From: Pseudomonadota bacterium
GTDB lineage: Bacteria > Pseudomonadota > Alphaproteobacteria > Sphingomonadales > Sphingomonadaceae
Assembly (NCBI GenBank): GCA_023418595.1
Contig: JAEZZI010000014.1
Coordinates: forward strand, 1-64,000
DNA length: 64,000 nt
Reading direction: 5' to 3'
Part shown: positions 26,209 to 33,665 of the stretch, one piece after another
How positions within the stretch are numbered: the stretch's first letter is position 1
How the letters are laid out: each line of letters starts with the position of its first letter
The notes under the pieces: model-generated
The model's input: the letters and a program-made list of their open reading frames with translations, nothing else
The model's database searches: none
Told to the model about the DNA's origin: nothing
Program-made: the position numbers and the translations under genes

Positions 26209-27099
26209 TCAGCCGCCTTCTTCCCCAGAAATCTCGCGCGTCACCTGACCCGGCATCCGCACCACCAGCCGCGTCGGATCGCGCATGTCGAATCGCACAT
26301 ATCCGCGCCCCAGCAAACCCTGTGTGCCGTCGCGGCGTGCGAATTCGACCAAGGCCTTGGCCGCCTCGCGCTCGCCTTCGGGCAGCGCCAGGACTTCGCC
26401 CGATTCGAACCGCAAATCCCAGCGGCGGCTCCCCACCCAGGTTGCAGACGTCACCTGCGGTTTCAGCGCGGGCGCAGCCGCGATCAGCCGTTGGAACGCG
26501 GGCTCCTGCGCGTTCGCCCCATCGCCGATCACCAGCGGCAGGTCGGGCATGGCGCTGGGCGATACCGGCTCCAGCAGCACACCGGTCGCGTCGATCAGCA
26601 TCAACTGGCCCTCATGCTGCCAAATCGCTGCGGGCTGCCGCTCGACGATATCGATGACCAGAGTATCGGGCAGCCGTCGCGACACGCGCGCATCGGCGAT
26701 CCAGCCATAATCGAGCAACCGCTCGCGCACCTGATCCAGATCGACCAGCGGCATCGCCCGCGATTGCTGGTCGAGCGCGATGGCATAGACCGACATGCGT
26801 TCCATCCGGTCGATGCCGGTAACCTCGATCTCCTTGACCTTGAAGCCTGCGCGCCCGATCCCCTCGGCCATCGCCGTGCCCGCAGCACCCAGCGCGCCGG
26901 TGACCGATGCGATCAGCAAGGCGACCGCGCCGACGCACCCCAGGATCGACCAGGTCGCGATCTTGCGCAGCGTCACCTCGTCGAAGGGGAGCGCGGCGAT
27001 CGCATGATCCATCATCGATGCCTTGCGCGCACGCGACCGCTGCGGGCGGCGCTTCGGCGTCACCTTCTTTCGGGCAGCGGGGCGGCGCGCGGTGCTCAT
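26209..27099 (-). CDS. ftsQ: Cell division protein FtsQ
   Basis: 296-aa bitopic divisome protein. A very basic cytoplasmic N-terminus (RRPAARKKVTPKRRPQRSRA, residues 5-24) precedes one transmembrane helix (WSILGCVGAVALLIASVTGA, about 50-69). A POTRA domain follows (KVKEIEVTGIDRMERMSVYA onward) and then the beta domain (LVIDIVERQPAAIW, LLEPV, DLPLVIGDGA). It recruits FtsB/FtsL. The ATG overlaps the ddl stop (ATGA). Confidence 0.94.
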   Translation of the reverse strand: MSTARRPAARKKVTPKRRPQRSRARKASMMDHAIAALPFDEVTLRKIATWSILGCVGAVALLIASVTGALGAAGTAMAEGIGRAGFKVKEIEVTGIDRMERMSVYAIALDQQSRAMPLVDLDQVRERLLDYGWIADARVSRRLPDTLVIDIVERQPAAIWQHEGQLMLIDATGVLLEPVSPSAMPDLPLVIGDGANAQEPAFQRLIAAAPALKPQVTSATWVGSRRWDLRFESGEVLALPEGEREAAKALVEFARRDGTQGLLGRGYVRFDMRDPTRLVVRMPGQVTREISGEEGG

Positions 27100-28040
27100 G
27101 ATGCGGGCGCATCCTTCATCGCCTCATCGACGATGCGCTGGACCAGCTCGGGATAGTCGATCCCGCAATGCCGCGCCTGTTCGGGGACCAGGCTGAGCGG
27201 CGTCATGCCGGGCTGGGTATTCACCTCCAGTAGGAACAGCCCGTCGACCCCGCGTTCGTCGTCCCAGCGGAAATCGGATCGCGACGCGCCCTTGCAGCCG
27301 AGCAACCGGTGCGCCTCGACCGCCAGCGCCTTGCACGCCTCCGCAATCTCGTCGGGGATCTGCGCCGGAAAGACATGCTTGGTCAGCCCGTCGGTATATT
27401 TGGCGTCGTAATCGTAGAAACCGTTGCGGACGATTAGTTCGGTCACGCCCAGCGCCTGATCGCCCAGCACCGCCGTCGTCAGCTCGCGCCCGCGAATGAA
27501 AGGCTCGGCTAGCAGTTCATCGAACTCCTGCCACGGACCCTTGGCGGCCGCCGCGATCGGGTTGCCGTAATTGCCTTCGTCGGTGACGATGGCGACGCCG
27601 ACCGACGATCCTTCGTTGACGGGTTTCAGCACATAGGGCCGCGGGATCGGATCGCGCTCGAACAATTCCGCCGATTTGACGATCCGCCCGCCGGGCATCG
27701 GAATGCCGTGCGGGATCAGCGCCTGCTTGGTCAGCACCTTGTCGATCGCGATCACCGACGTAACCAAGCCCGAATGGGTATAGCGAATGCCCATCAGGTC
27801 GAGCATCCCCTGCACCGTCCCGTCCTCGCCCGGCGTCCCGTGCAGCGCATTGAACACGATGTCGGGCTTCGCTTCGGCCAGCCGCGCGGCAAGGTTGCGG
27901 CCCATGTCGATCCGCGTGACCCGGTGCCCGCGCGATTCCAGCGCATCGGCGACGCCCGCGCCCGACATCAGCGACACCTCCCGCTCGGCGGACCATCCGC
28001 CCATCAGGACGGCGATGTGCAGGGGGTTACGCTCGGACAC
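27096..28040 (-). CDS. ddl: D-alanine--D-alanine ligase
   Basis: 314-aa ATP-grasp ligase that makes D-Ala-D-Ala for peptidoglycan. Seen: VLMGGWSAEREVSLMSGAGV, FNALHGTPGEDGTVQGMLD, ATP-grasp blocks PYVLKPVNEGSSVGVAIV and EPFIRGRELTTAVL, and FLLEVNTQPGMTPLSLVP with the Mg-binding Glu/Asn. I chose the GTG at 28040 (VSERNPLHIAVL) because GGAG sits 6 bases upstream; an in-frame ATG at 28061 is possible. The next upstream gene, murB, is 132 bp away with a repeat between them. Confidence 0.96.
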   Translation of the reverse strand: MSERNPLHIAVLMGGWSAEREVSLMSGAGVADALESRGHRVTRIDMGRNLAARLAEAKPDIVFNALHGTPGEDGTVQGMLDLMGIRYTHSGLVTSVIAIDKVLTKQALIPHGIPMPGGRIVKSAELFERDPIPRPYVLKPVNEGSSVGVAIVTDEGNYGNPIAAAAKGPWQEFDELLAEPFIRGRELTTAVLGDQALGVTELIVRNGFYDYDAKYTDGLTKHVFPAQIPDEIAEACKALAVEAHRLLGCKGASRSDFRWDDERGVDGLFLLEVNTQPGMTPLSLVPEQARHCGIDYPELVQRIVDEAMKDAPAS

Positions 28041-28061
28041 TGGCACTCCACTCCAAAACAT

Positions 28062-28156
28062 CGTCATTCCCGCGAAGGCAGGAATCCATATGCGCCGACG
28101 ATGCGGCTCGATCAGAACGGTGGAGGTTATGGACTCCCGCCTTCGCGGGAATGACG
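28062..28156. repeat. Palindromic repeat, family C copy 2, inside the dcw cluster
   Basis: Arms match the copy at 23018-23090 (TTCCCGCGAAGGCGGGAATC type, one mismatch in the left arm), with a longer 36-base centre. It fills the murB-ddl gap and may reduce or process read-through into ddl-ftsQ-ftsA-ftsZ. Confidence 0.82.
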
Positions 28157-28172
28157 GGTGTGCAGGGGAACT

Positions 28173-29066
28173 TCATACCGGGTTTCCCACACGCTGAATT
28201 TCCCATTCCAACTCAACCCCGCACGCCGCCTTCACCCGCGCGCGCACCTCATCCCCCAGCCCTTCGATATCGGCACTGGTCGCATCCCCGGTGTTGATGA
28301 GGAAATTGGTGTGCTTCTCACTCACCTGCGCCCCGCCGCGCGTCAGTCCGCGACAACCCGCCGCATCGACCAGCCGCCACGCCTTGTCGCCATCCGGGTT
28401 CTTGAAAGTCGAACCGCCGGTCTTGCTGCGCAGCGGCTGCGAAACCTCACGCGAGGCAGCGATCCGGTCCATCTCGACCTGAATATCGCCAGGCTTGCCC
28501 GGCACTCCGCGAAACGTCGCCGACACGACTACCGCACCCTCGGGCAGTTCCGAATGGCGATAGGTATAGCCCAGCGCATCCACCGCCAGCGTCCGCAATT
28601 CGCCCGACCGCAGCACCACGTCACACTCAACCAGCACATCCGCCGTCTCGCGCCCGTAAGCGCCGCCGTTCATCCGCACGAAGCCGCCGACCGTGCCGGG
28701 GATCGAGCGCAGAAACTCGACGCCCGCGATCCCTGCGTCGCGCGCCTTGGACGATACGAGAATGCCCGACGCACCCCCGCCGCAGCAGAGCGTGGTTTGA
28801 TCGACCTGCTCGACAGTCGCAAATGCCTTGCCCAGCCGGATCACCACCCCGCGCACCCCGCCATCGCGCACGATCAGGTTGGAGCCGAGACCGAGCGCCA
28901 TGAGGGGTGTCGCGGGATCGAGCTCGCGCAGGAAGTCCTGGAGGTCGGCCACATCCTTCGGCTCGAACAGCCATTCGGCGGCACCGCCCGATTTGAACCA
29001 GACGAGCGGCGCAAGCGGGGCGTCGGGCGTCAGCTTGCCACGGACCGATGGGAGCAGGTCGATCAT
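28173..29066 (-). CDS. murB: UDP-N-acetylenolpyruvoylglucosamine reductase
   Basis: 297-aa flavoenzyme that reduces UDP-GlcNAc-enolpyruvate to UDP-MurNAc with NADPH. Seen: WFKSGGAAEWLFEP, LGLGSNLIVRDGGVRGVVI (FAD loop), SIPGTVGGFVRMNGGAYG, SKTGGSTFKNP (proton-donor Ser) and GAQVSEKHTNFLIN. This is a type II MurB lacking the Tyr loop. The ATG at 29066 is preceded by GGGGAGGGGCT, contributed by the arm of the adjacent palindromic repeat. Confidence 0.96.
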   Translation of the reverse strand: MIDLLPSVRGKLTPDAPLAPLVWFKSGGAAEWLFEPKDVADLQDFLRELDPATPLMALGLGSNLIVRDGGVRGVVIRLGKAFATVEQVDQTTLCCGGGASGILVSSKARDAGIAGVEFLRSIPGTVGGFVRMNGGAYGRETADVLVECDVVLRSGELRTLAVDALGYTYRHSELPEGAVVVSATFRGVPGKPGDIQVEMDRIAASREVSQPLRSKTGGSTFKNPDGDKAWRLVDAAGCRGLTRGGAQVSEKHTNFLINTGDATSADIEGLGDEVRARVKAACGVELEWEIQRVGNPV

Positions 29067-29169
29067 AGCCCCTCCCCTTCAGGGGCGGGGTCGGGGGTGG
29101 GGCGGTGCCGCGAATGCTGAGGCATGAGGCCAGGCCCCACCCCAACCCCTCCCCTGAAGGGGAGGGGCT
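29067..29169. repeat. Palindromic repeat, family F, abutting the murB start
   Basis: Inverted repeat with arms of the form AGCCCCTCCCCTTCAGGGG and a G-rich centre. It occupies nearly the whole gap between the 65-aa gene and murB. On the minus strand its last bases give the GGGGAGGGG Shine-Dalgarno stretch immediately before the murB ATG. Confidence 0.8.
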
Positions 29170-29187
29170 TTAGGAGCGTCCGTACAC

Positions 29188-29385
29188 TCACTTCTTCACG
29201 CCCCACAGCCCGGCCCAGGCCTTCCACGCCGCCATGTTCGCCTCCGCGGCCTTCTGTCCGGCGGCCTGAAACTCGGTCATCTGCTTGCCCGCATCGAGCA
29301 TTTTCTGCGCCGCATCGACCTGCGCCTGTTGCGCGCGCAGAATCTCGCGCTGCATTTCGATCGCGGTGGAAAACCAGTCGCTCAT
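29188..29385 (-). CDS. Small helical protein of unknown function in dcw cluster
   Basis: 65-aa protein starting at an ATG that overlaps the murC stop (ATGA), so it is translated with murC. It contains no signal peptide or membrane segment. It looks like one long amphipathic helix rich in Gln/Ala/Met (EMQREILRAQQAQVDAAQKM) with a Trp-containing end (NMAAWKAWAGLWGVKK). Composition recalls phasin-like or coiled-coil proteins, but I do not recognise a family. The canonical dcw order has murB directly after murC, so this is an insertion. A structural or regulatory role in cell wall synthesis is only inferred from position. Confidence 0.7.
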   Translation of the reverse strand: MSDWFSTAIEMQREILRAQQAQVDAAQKMLDAGKQMTEFQAAGQKAAEANMAAWKAWAGLWGVKK

Positions 29386-30812
29386 GCCGCCACCTTTCGC
29401 CGCGCGTTGACCGCATCGGCAAGTCCGGCTGCCCATTTGGTGATGTCGCCCGCGCCCAGGCACACGATCAGATCGCCCGGCTGTGCCTGTTCGGCAAGCG
29501 TCGCCGCCAGCGCATCCGCGTCGGCGACCGTCTCCACCGCGCGGTGCCCGCGTTCGGCGGTACGCGCGACCAGCGCCTCGGCATCGATCCCTTCGACCGG
29601 CGCTTCGCCCGCGGCATAGACCGGCGCGACATAGACCAGATCGGCGTCATTGAACCCTTGTGCGAACTCGTCCATCAGATTGCCGAGCCGCGAATAGCGA
29701 TGCGGCTGAACCACCGCGATCACCCGCCCTTCGGCGCTCTCGCGCGCCGCCGACAGCACAGCGCGGATTTCGACCGGATGGTGGCCGTAATCGTCGATCA
29801 CAATCGCGGGCGGCCCGGCGTCGAATCCGATCTCTCCGACCTTGGTGAAGCGTCGCTTCACCCCGCCGAACTGCGCGAATCCGTTCTGGATGGTCGCATC
29901 GTCGATGCCCATTTCCAGCGCGACGCCGACCGCCGCCAGCGCGTTCTGGACATTGTGCCGCCCCGCCATCGGCAGGTTGATACCCTCGATCGACCGCGTG
30001 GTGCCGTCGCGGCTGCGGATGATCGCCTCGAACCTGTTGCCGCCCGGATAGGGCTGGACGTTGACGCCTCTCACGTCCGCCGACGCCGCAAAGCCATAGG
30101 TAACAATCCGCCGATCGCGGACGCGCGGAATGATCGCCTGCACTTCCGGGTGATCGAGGCAGAGCAAGGCCGCGCCATAAAAGGGCACATTCTCGACGAA
30201 CTCGACATAGGCGTCCTTCGCCTTTTCGAACGAACCATAATGGTCGAGATGCTCGGGATCGATGTTGGTCACGACCGCAATCGTGCCGTCCAGCCGCAGG
30301 AAGCTGCCGTCGCTCTCGTCGGCCTCGACCACCATCCACTCGCTGTCGCCCAGCCGCGCATTCGAGCCATATTGGTTGATGATCCCGCCATTGATGACGG
30401 TCGGGTCGATATGCCCGGCGTCGAGGATTGCGGCGATCATGCTGGTGGTCGTCGTCTTGCCATGCGTGCCCGCGACCGCGATGGTCGATTTCAGGCGCAT
30501 CAGCTCGGCGAGCATTTCCGCGCGCCGCACAACGGGAATACGATTGGCGTAAGCCGCCTCGACTTCCGGGTTGCCACGCTTGATCGCGGTGGAAGTAACG
30601 ACCACCGCCGCGTCGCCCAGATTGGCAGCGTCTTGCCCTATTGTGACGGGAATCCCGCGCTTGCGCAGCCCTTCGATGACATAGCTGTCGGCGACGTCGG
30701 ACCCCTGAACGCTATAGCCCAGATTGTGCATCACCTCGGCGATGCCGGACATGCCGATCCCGCCGATGCCGATGAAGTGGATCGTGCCGATATCGGTTGC
30801 GACGCCTCTCAT
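29382..30812 (-). CDS. murC: UDP-N-acetylmuramate--L-alanine ligase
   Basis: 476-aa Mur ligase adding L-Ala to UDP-MurNAc. Seen: IHFIGIGGIGMSGIAEVMHN (N-terminal Rossmann), the P-loop AVAGTHGKTTTTSMIA, EADESDGSFL, ITNIDPEHLDHYG-like block (VVTNIDPEHLDHY), MAGRHNVQNALAAV, the C-terminal VIDDYGHHPVEI and VQPHRYSRLG. All catalytic blocks are intact. The ATG at 30812 overlaps the murG stop. Confidence 0.97.
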   Translation of the reverse strand: MRGVATDIGTIHFIGIGGIGMSGIAEVMHNLGYSVQGSDVADSYVIEGLRKRGIPVTIGQDAANLGDAAVVVTSTAIKRGNPEVEAAYANRIPVVRRAEMLAELMRLKSTIAVAGTHGKTTTTSMIAAILDAGHIDPTVINGGIINQYGSNARLGDSEWMVVEADESDGSFLRLDGTIAVVTNIDPEHLDHYGSFEKAKDAYVEFVENVPFYGAALLCLDHPEVQAIIPRVRDRRIVTYGFAASADVRGVNVQPYPGGNRFEAIIRSRDGTTRSIEGINLPMAGRHNVQNALAAVGVALEMGIDDATIQNGFAQFGGVKRRFTKVGEIGFDAGPPAIVIDDYGHHPVEIRAVLSAARESAEGRVIAVVQPHRYSRLGNLMDEFAQGFNDADLVYVAPVYAAGEAPVEGIDAEALVARTAERGHRAVETVADADALAATLAEQAQPGDLIVCLGAGDITKWAAGLADAVNARRKVAA

Positions 30813-31945
30813 GCCGCCGCCCTCGCTACAGTGACCGGGCCAGCGGTCTGCGATCCGTCGATGCGCTCGACCAGATCGGCCAGGTCGCGCACCGCATCGG
30901 GGCGACCGCAACTTTTGGCGCGACCCGCGGCATTTTCCAGCGCGCGCGGCTCCAGCCCCAGTTTCTGCATCTGCTTGGCGAATTCGCCCGGCGTGAAGGC
31001 GCGCTGCTGAATGGTGCGCGCGCCGCCTGCGTCCGAAATCTCGCGCGCGTTCGCGGCCTGGTGATCATCGGTGGAGGTCGGCAGCGGCACCAGGATCGCA
31101 GGACGCCCCGCGGCGGTCAGTTCGGCAATCGTCGAAGCCCCCGCCCGCGCGATCACCAGATGCGCCCAAGCCAATCGCTCGGGCATGTCGGGCAGGTAAG
31201 TGGCGATCTCTGCCGGAATGCCATGCTCGGCATATTTGGCGCGCACCGCGTCGATATCCTCGATCCGGGCCTGATGCGTGACTTGCAGGCGGCGGCGGAA
31301 ATGGACGGGCAGCATGGCAAGGCCATCGGGGACGACCTGGCTCAGCACGCTCGCGCCCTGGCTGCCTCCGGTTACCAGCACGCGGAAAATGCTGTCCTCG
31401 TCCAGCATCGGATAGGGCTTGTGGCGCAGTTCCAGCACTTCGGCGCGCACCGGATTGCCGATCAGCCGCGTCTTAGCCGCATATTTCGGCTTCAACCGTG
31501 CGACATCGGCATAGGAAGTGGCGATCGCATCCACTTTCCCCGCAACCAGCCGGTTGACGCGGCCCAGCACCGCATTCTGTTCGTGGATGACGGTCGGGAT
31601 CTTGTGATGGAATGCCGCGAGCAACGTCGGGAACGCCGGATAGCCGCCAAAGCCGATGACGGCACCGGGCTGAAAGCTGTCGAGCAGTCGGATCGCCATC
31701 GCGCGACCCTCGACCATCTTGCGCGCCGCGCGAAGATAACCGATCGGCCCGCCCGCAAACCGCCCGGCGGGCAGGACATGCGTCTGCACGCCGTCGAACA
31801 GGCCGGGAAAGCGCACGCCGCGCTCGTCACTCACCAGCGCGACATGATGCCCGCGCGCGCGAAGCTCCGCCGCGAGCGCCGCTGCGGGAACCATGTGGCC
31901 GCCGGTGCCTCCGGCCGCCAGTACGAAATGCCGCGAACGGCTCAT
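30809..31945 (-). CDS. murG: Undecaprenyl-PP-MurNAc-pentapeptide GlcNAc transferase
   Basis: 378-aa GT-B glycosyltransferase making lipid II from lipid I on the inner membrane face. Seen: VLAAGGTGGHMVPAAALA (first G-loop), GFGGYPAFPTLLAA (second), IHEQNAVLGRVNRLVA, LVTGGSQGASVLSQVV and ARAGASTIAELTAAGRPAIL with VPLPTSTDDHQAANA, the UDP-GlcNAc site. The ATG overlaps the ftsW stop (ATGA). Confidence 0.97.
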   Translation of the reverse strand: MSRSRHFVLAAGGTGGHMVPAAALAAELRARGHHVALVSDERGVRFPGLFDGVQTHVLPAGRFAGGPIGYLRAARKMVEGRAMAIRLLDSFQPGAVIGFGGYPAFPTLLAAFHHKIPTVIHEQNAVLGRVNRLVAGKVDAIATSYADVARLKPKYAAKTRLIGNPVRAEVLELRHKPYPMLDEDSIFRVLVTGGSQGASVLSQVVPDGLAMLPVHFRRRLQVTHQARIEDIDAVRAKYAEHGIPAEIATYLPDMPERLAWAHLVIARAGASTIAELTAAGRPAILVPLPTSTDDHQAANAREISDAGGARTIQQRAFTPGEFAKQMQKLGLEPRALENAAGRAKSCGRPDAVRDLADLVERIDGSQTAGPVTVARAAA

Positions 31946-33171
31946 CCGCCATATCTCACATTATAGGTTGATCGCGACAGATACGGGTTCCGCCGCGTGA
32001 AGGCGAGCAATAGTCCCATCGCGATCGACAGCGCCACCATCGACGACCCGCCATAGCTGATGAAAGGAAGCGTCATCCCCTTTGATGGCGCGATGCCGAC
32101 ATTGACCGCCATGTTGATCAGCGCCTGCAACCCAAACTGCGCGGCAAGCCCTGCCGCGGCGAGCACGCGAAACGCATCCTCCTCGTCCAGCAATTTGACG
32201 AACACGCGAATGACGATGCCCAGGAACAGCAGCGCGACGATAGCACAGGCGATCAGCCCGAACTCCTCGCCGATCACCGCAAAGATGTAATCGGTATGCG
32301 CTTCGGGCAGCAGGAATTTGACGCGCCCGCCGCCAGGACCGGTGCCGACGACGCCGCCTGCGGTGAGCACCGAATGCGCCATGTCGGTCTGATAGGTGTC
32401 GGTCACCTGCCCGCCTTCGCCGAACAGATAGCCGTCGATGCGGATGCGCGCGGTGTCGTAGAAGAAATAGGCCGCGACTACCCCGCCGACGCCCGCGCCG
32501 AGCAACGCTCCGATGATCTTGTGAGAGGTTCCGGCAACCGTCAGCATCGTCAGCCAGATCAGCCCGAACACCACCGTCTGGCCGAAATCGGGCTGGAGCA
32601 TCAGCAGCCCGCCGATCACCGCGGTCAGCGCGCCGGTGATCGCGACCACTGGCAGCGTCTGGTCCTTGGCGCGGAACGACAACAGCCAGGCGGTCGTCAC
32701 CACGAACATCGGTTTCAGGAATTCCGAAGGCTGGAACTGGCCGATCCCGACCGAAATCCAGCGTTTGGCGCCGTTGACGGTCACGCCCAGCACCGGGGTC
32801 AGCGCCAGGAACGCCGCGAACACGACGAGCCCCAGCAGCGCCAGTCGCCGCGCCAGCGTGATCGGCAGCATCGACACCACCAGCATCACCGGGATCGACA
32901 GCCCGACCCAGCCCGCCTGTTTCCAGAAATATTCCATCGGCGCGATGCGGTGCTGGATGTCCGAATAACGGTCGGCGGACGCGGGCGACGCTGCTGCAAC
33001 GGCGATTAGCCCGATCGCGATCAGGAACAGCGCCATCAGCAACAGAACGCGGTCGATTTCCCAGAACCACATCGCCAACGGCGATCGGCTGGACCGCCCG
33101 ACCCGGCGGTCGAACTTCTCGCGCAGGCGCCCGGTCGATACGCCTCCGGTTCCGCGCAACACATCGGTCAT
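31942..33171 (-). CDS. ftsW: SEDS peptidoglycan glycosyltransferase FtsW
   Basis: 409-aa SEDS-family polytopic membrane protein that polymerises septal glycan with FtsI. About ten hydrophobic segments are visible from residue 45 on. Family blocks: GAKRWISVGIGQFQPSEFLKP, LQPDFGQTVVFGLIW, HTDYIFAVIGEEFGLIA, and near the end TLPFISYGGSSMVALSIAMG. The ATG at 33171 (MTDVLRGTGG) overlaps the stop of the short MurD-like gene (ATGA). Confidence 0.96.
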   Translation of the reverse strand: MTDVLRGTGGVSTGRLREKFDRRVGRSSRSPLAMWFWEIDRVLLLMALFLIAIGLIAVAAASPASADRYSDIQHRIAPMEYFWKQAGWVGLSIPVMLVVSMLPITLARRLALLGLVVFAAFLALTPVLGVTVNGAKRWISVGIGQFQPSEFLKPMFVVTTAWLLSFRAKDQTLPVVAITGALTAVIGGLLMLQPDFGQTVVFGLIWLTMLTVAGTSHKIIGALLGAGVGGVVAAYFFYDTARIRIDGYLFGEGGQVTDTYQTDMAHSVLTAGGVVGTGPGGGRVKFLLPEAHTDYIFAVIGEEFGLIACAIVALLFLGIVIRVFVKLLDEEDAFRVLAAAGLAAQFGLQALINMAVNVGIAPSKGMTLPFISYGGSSMVALSIAMGLLLAFTRRNPYLSRSTYNVRYGG

Positions 33172-33665
33172 AAACCCGCCCCCACGGTCGGCGCGACATT
33201 CACGCCAAAGCTTTCCAGACCCTTGTCGATGATCGCCCGGTCCACGTCCAGCGCTTCGCACGCGGCAATCGCGCACAACGCGACCAGATAGTCGCCCGGT
33301 CCCTGCAATCCCGGCCAGCGCGATGCGTTCAGACACACGCCCGGCGCGACCTTGGTCAGCTCCCCGGCGCGTCCCGCCACCGCGACCTGCCGCGCGATCA
33401 TACCCGCCCGCACATCGCCGATCCCGACGACCAGCGGAGCGCCCCTGGGCCGGGCGAGCAGATGCCGGACGATCGCCGCATCGCGCGAAACATCGACGCC
33501 CGGATCGACCCCCGTCAGCACCGTCACCCCGCCCGCCGGCGCATCGTCGGCGCGGATCAGGCGGAAGGCGCGGGGATCGCCCAGGATATGCGCGATCAGC
33601 TTCGCGGTGCGCGGCCCCACGCCGCAAACGAACACGCTTGCACGAAGGATCGCTGCCTCGGTCAC
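33168..33665 (-). CDS. Truncated MurD-like protein at the murD position
   Basis: 165-aa protein beginning at a GTG that overlaps the mraY stop (GTGA) and ending in a TGA that overlaps the ftsW start (ATGA). This is the place of murD in the usual dcw order. Residues 9-30 (ASVFVCGVGPRTAKLIAHIL) resemble the MurD N-terminal Rossmann strand. Residues about 75-153 (LVVGIGDVRAGMIARQVA, then SRWPGLQGPGDYLVALCAIA and DKGLESF) resemble the distal central domain of MurD, where SRWPxLQGPHNAQNxxAAIA is typical. The GxxGK(S/T) ATP loop, the carbamate-lysine region and the whole C-terminal ligase domain are absent; MurD is normally about 440 aa. The HN of the GPHNAQN-type motif is GD here. It cannot be a working ligase. 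The homology call is from memory of the family; a pseudo-enzyme role is inference. Confidence 0.72.
   Translation of the reverse strand: MTEAAILRASVFVCGVGPRTAKLIAHILGDPRAFRLIRADDAPAGGVTVLTGVDPGVDVSRDAAIVRHLLARPRGAPLVVGIGDVRAGMIARQVAVAGRAGELTKVAPGVCLNASRWPGLQGPGDYLVALCAIAACEALDVDRAIIDKGLESFGVNVAPTVGAGL

Noticed and set aside
33168..33665. MurD-like gene as a frameshifted pseudogene with the rest in another frame
   Set aside because: mraY and ftsW are intact on both sides and overlap it, so no other frame has room for the missing domains.
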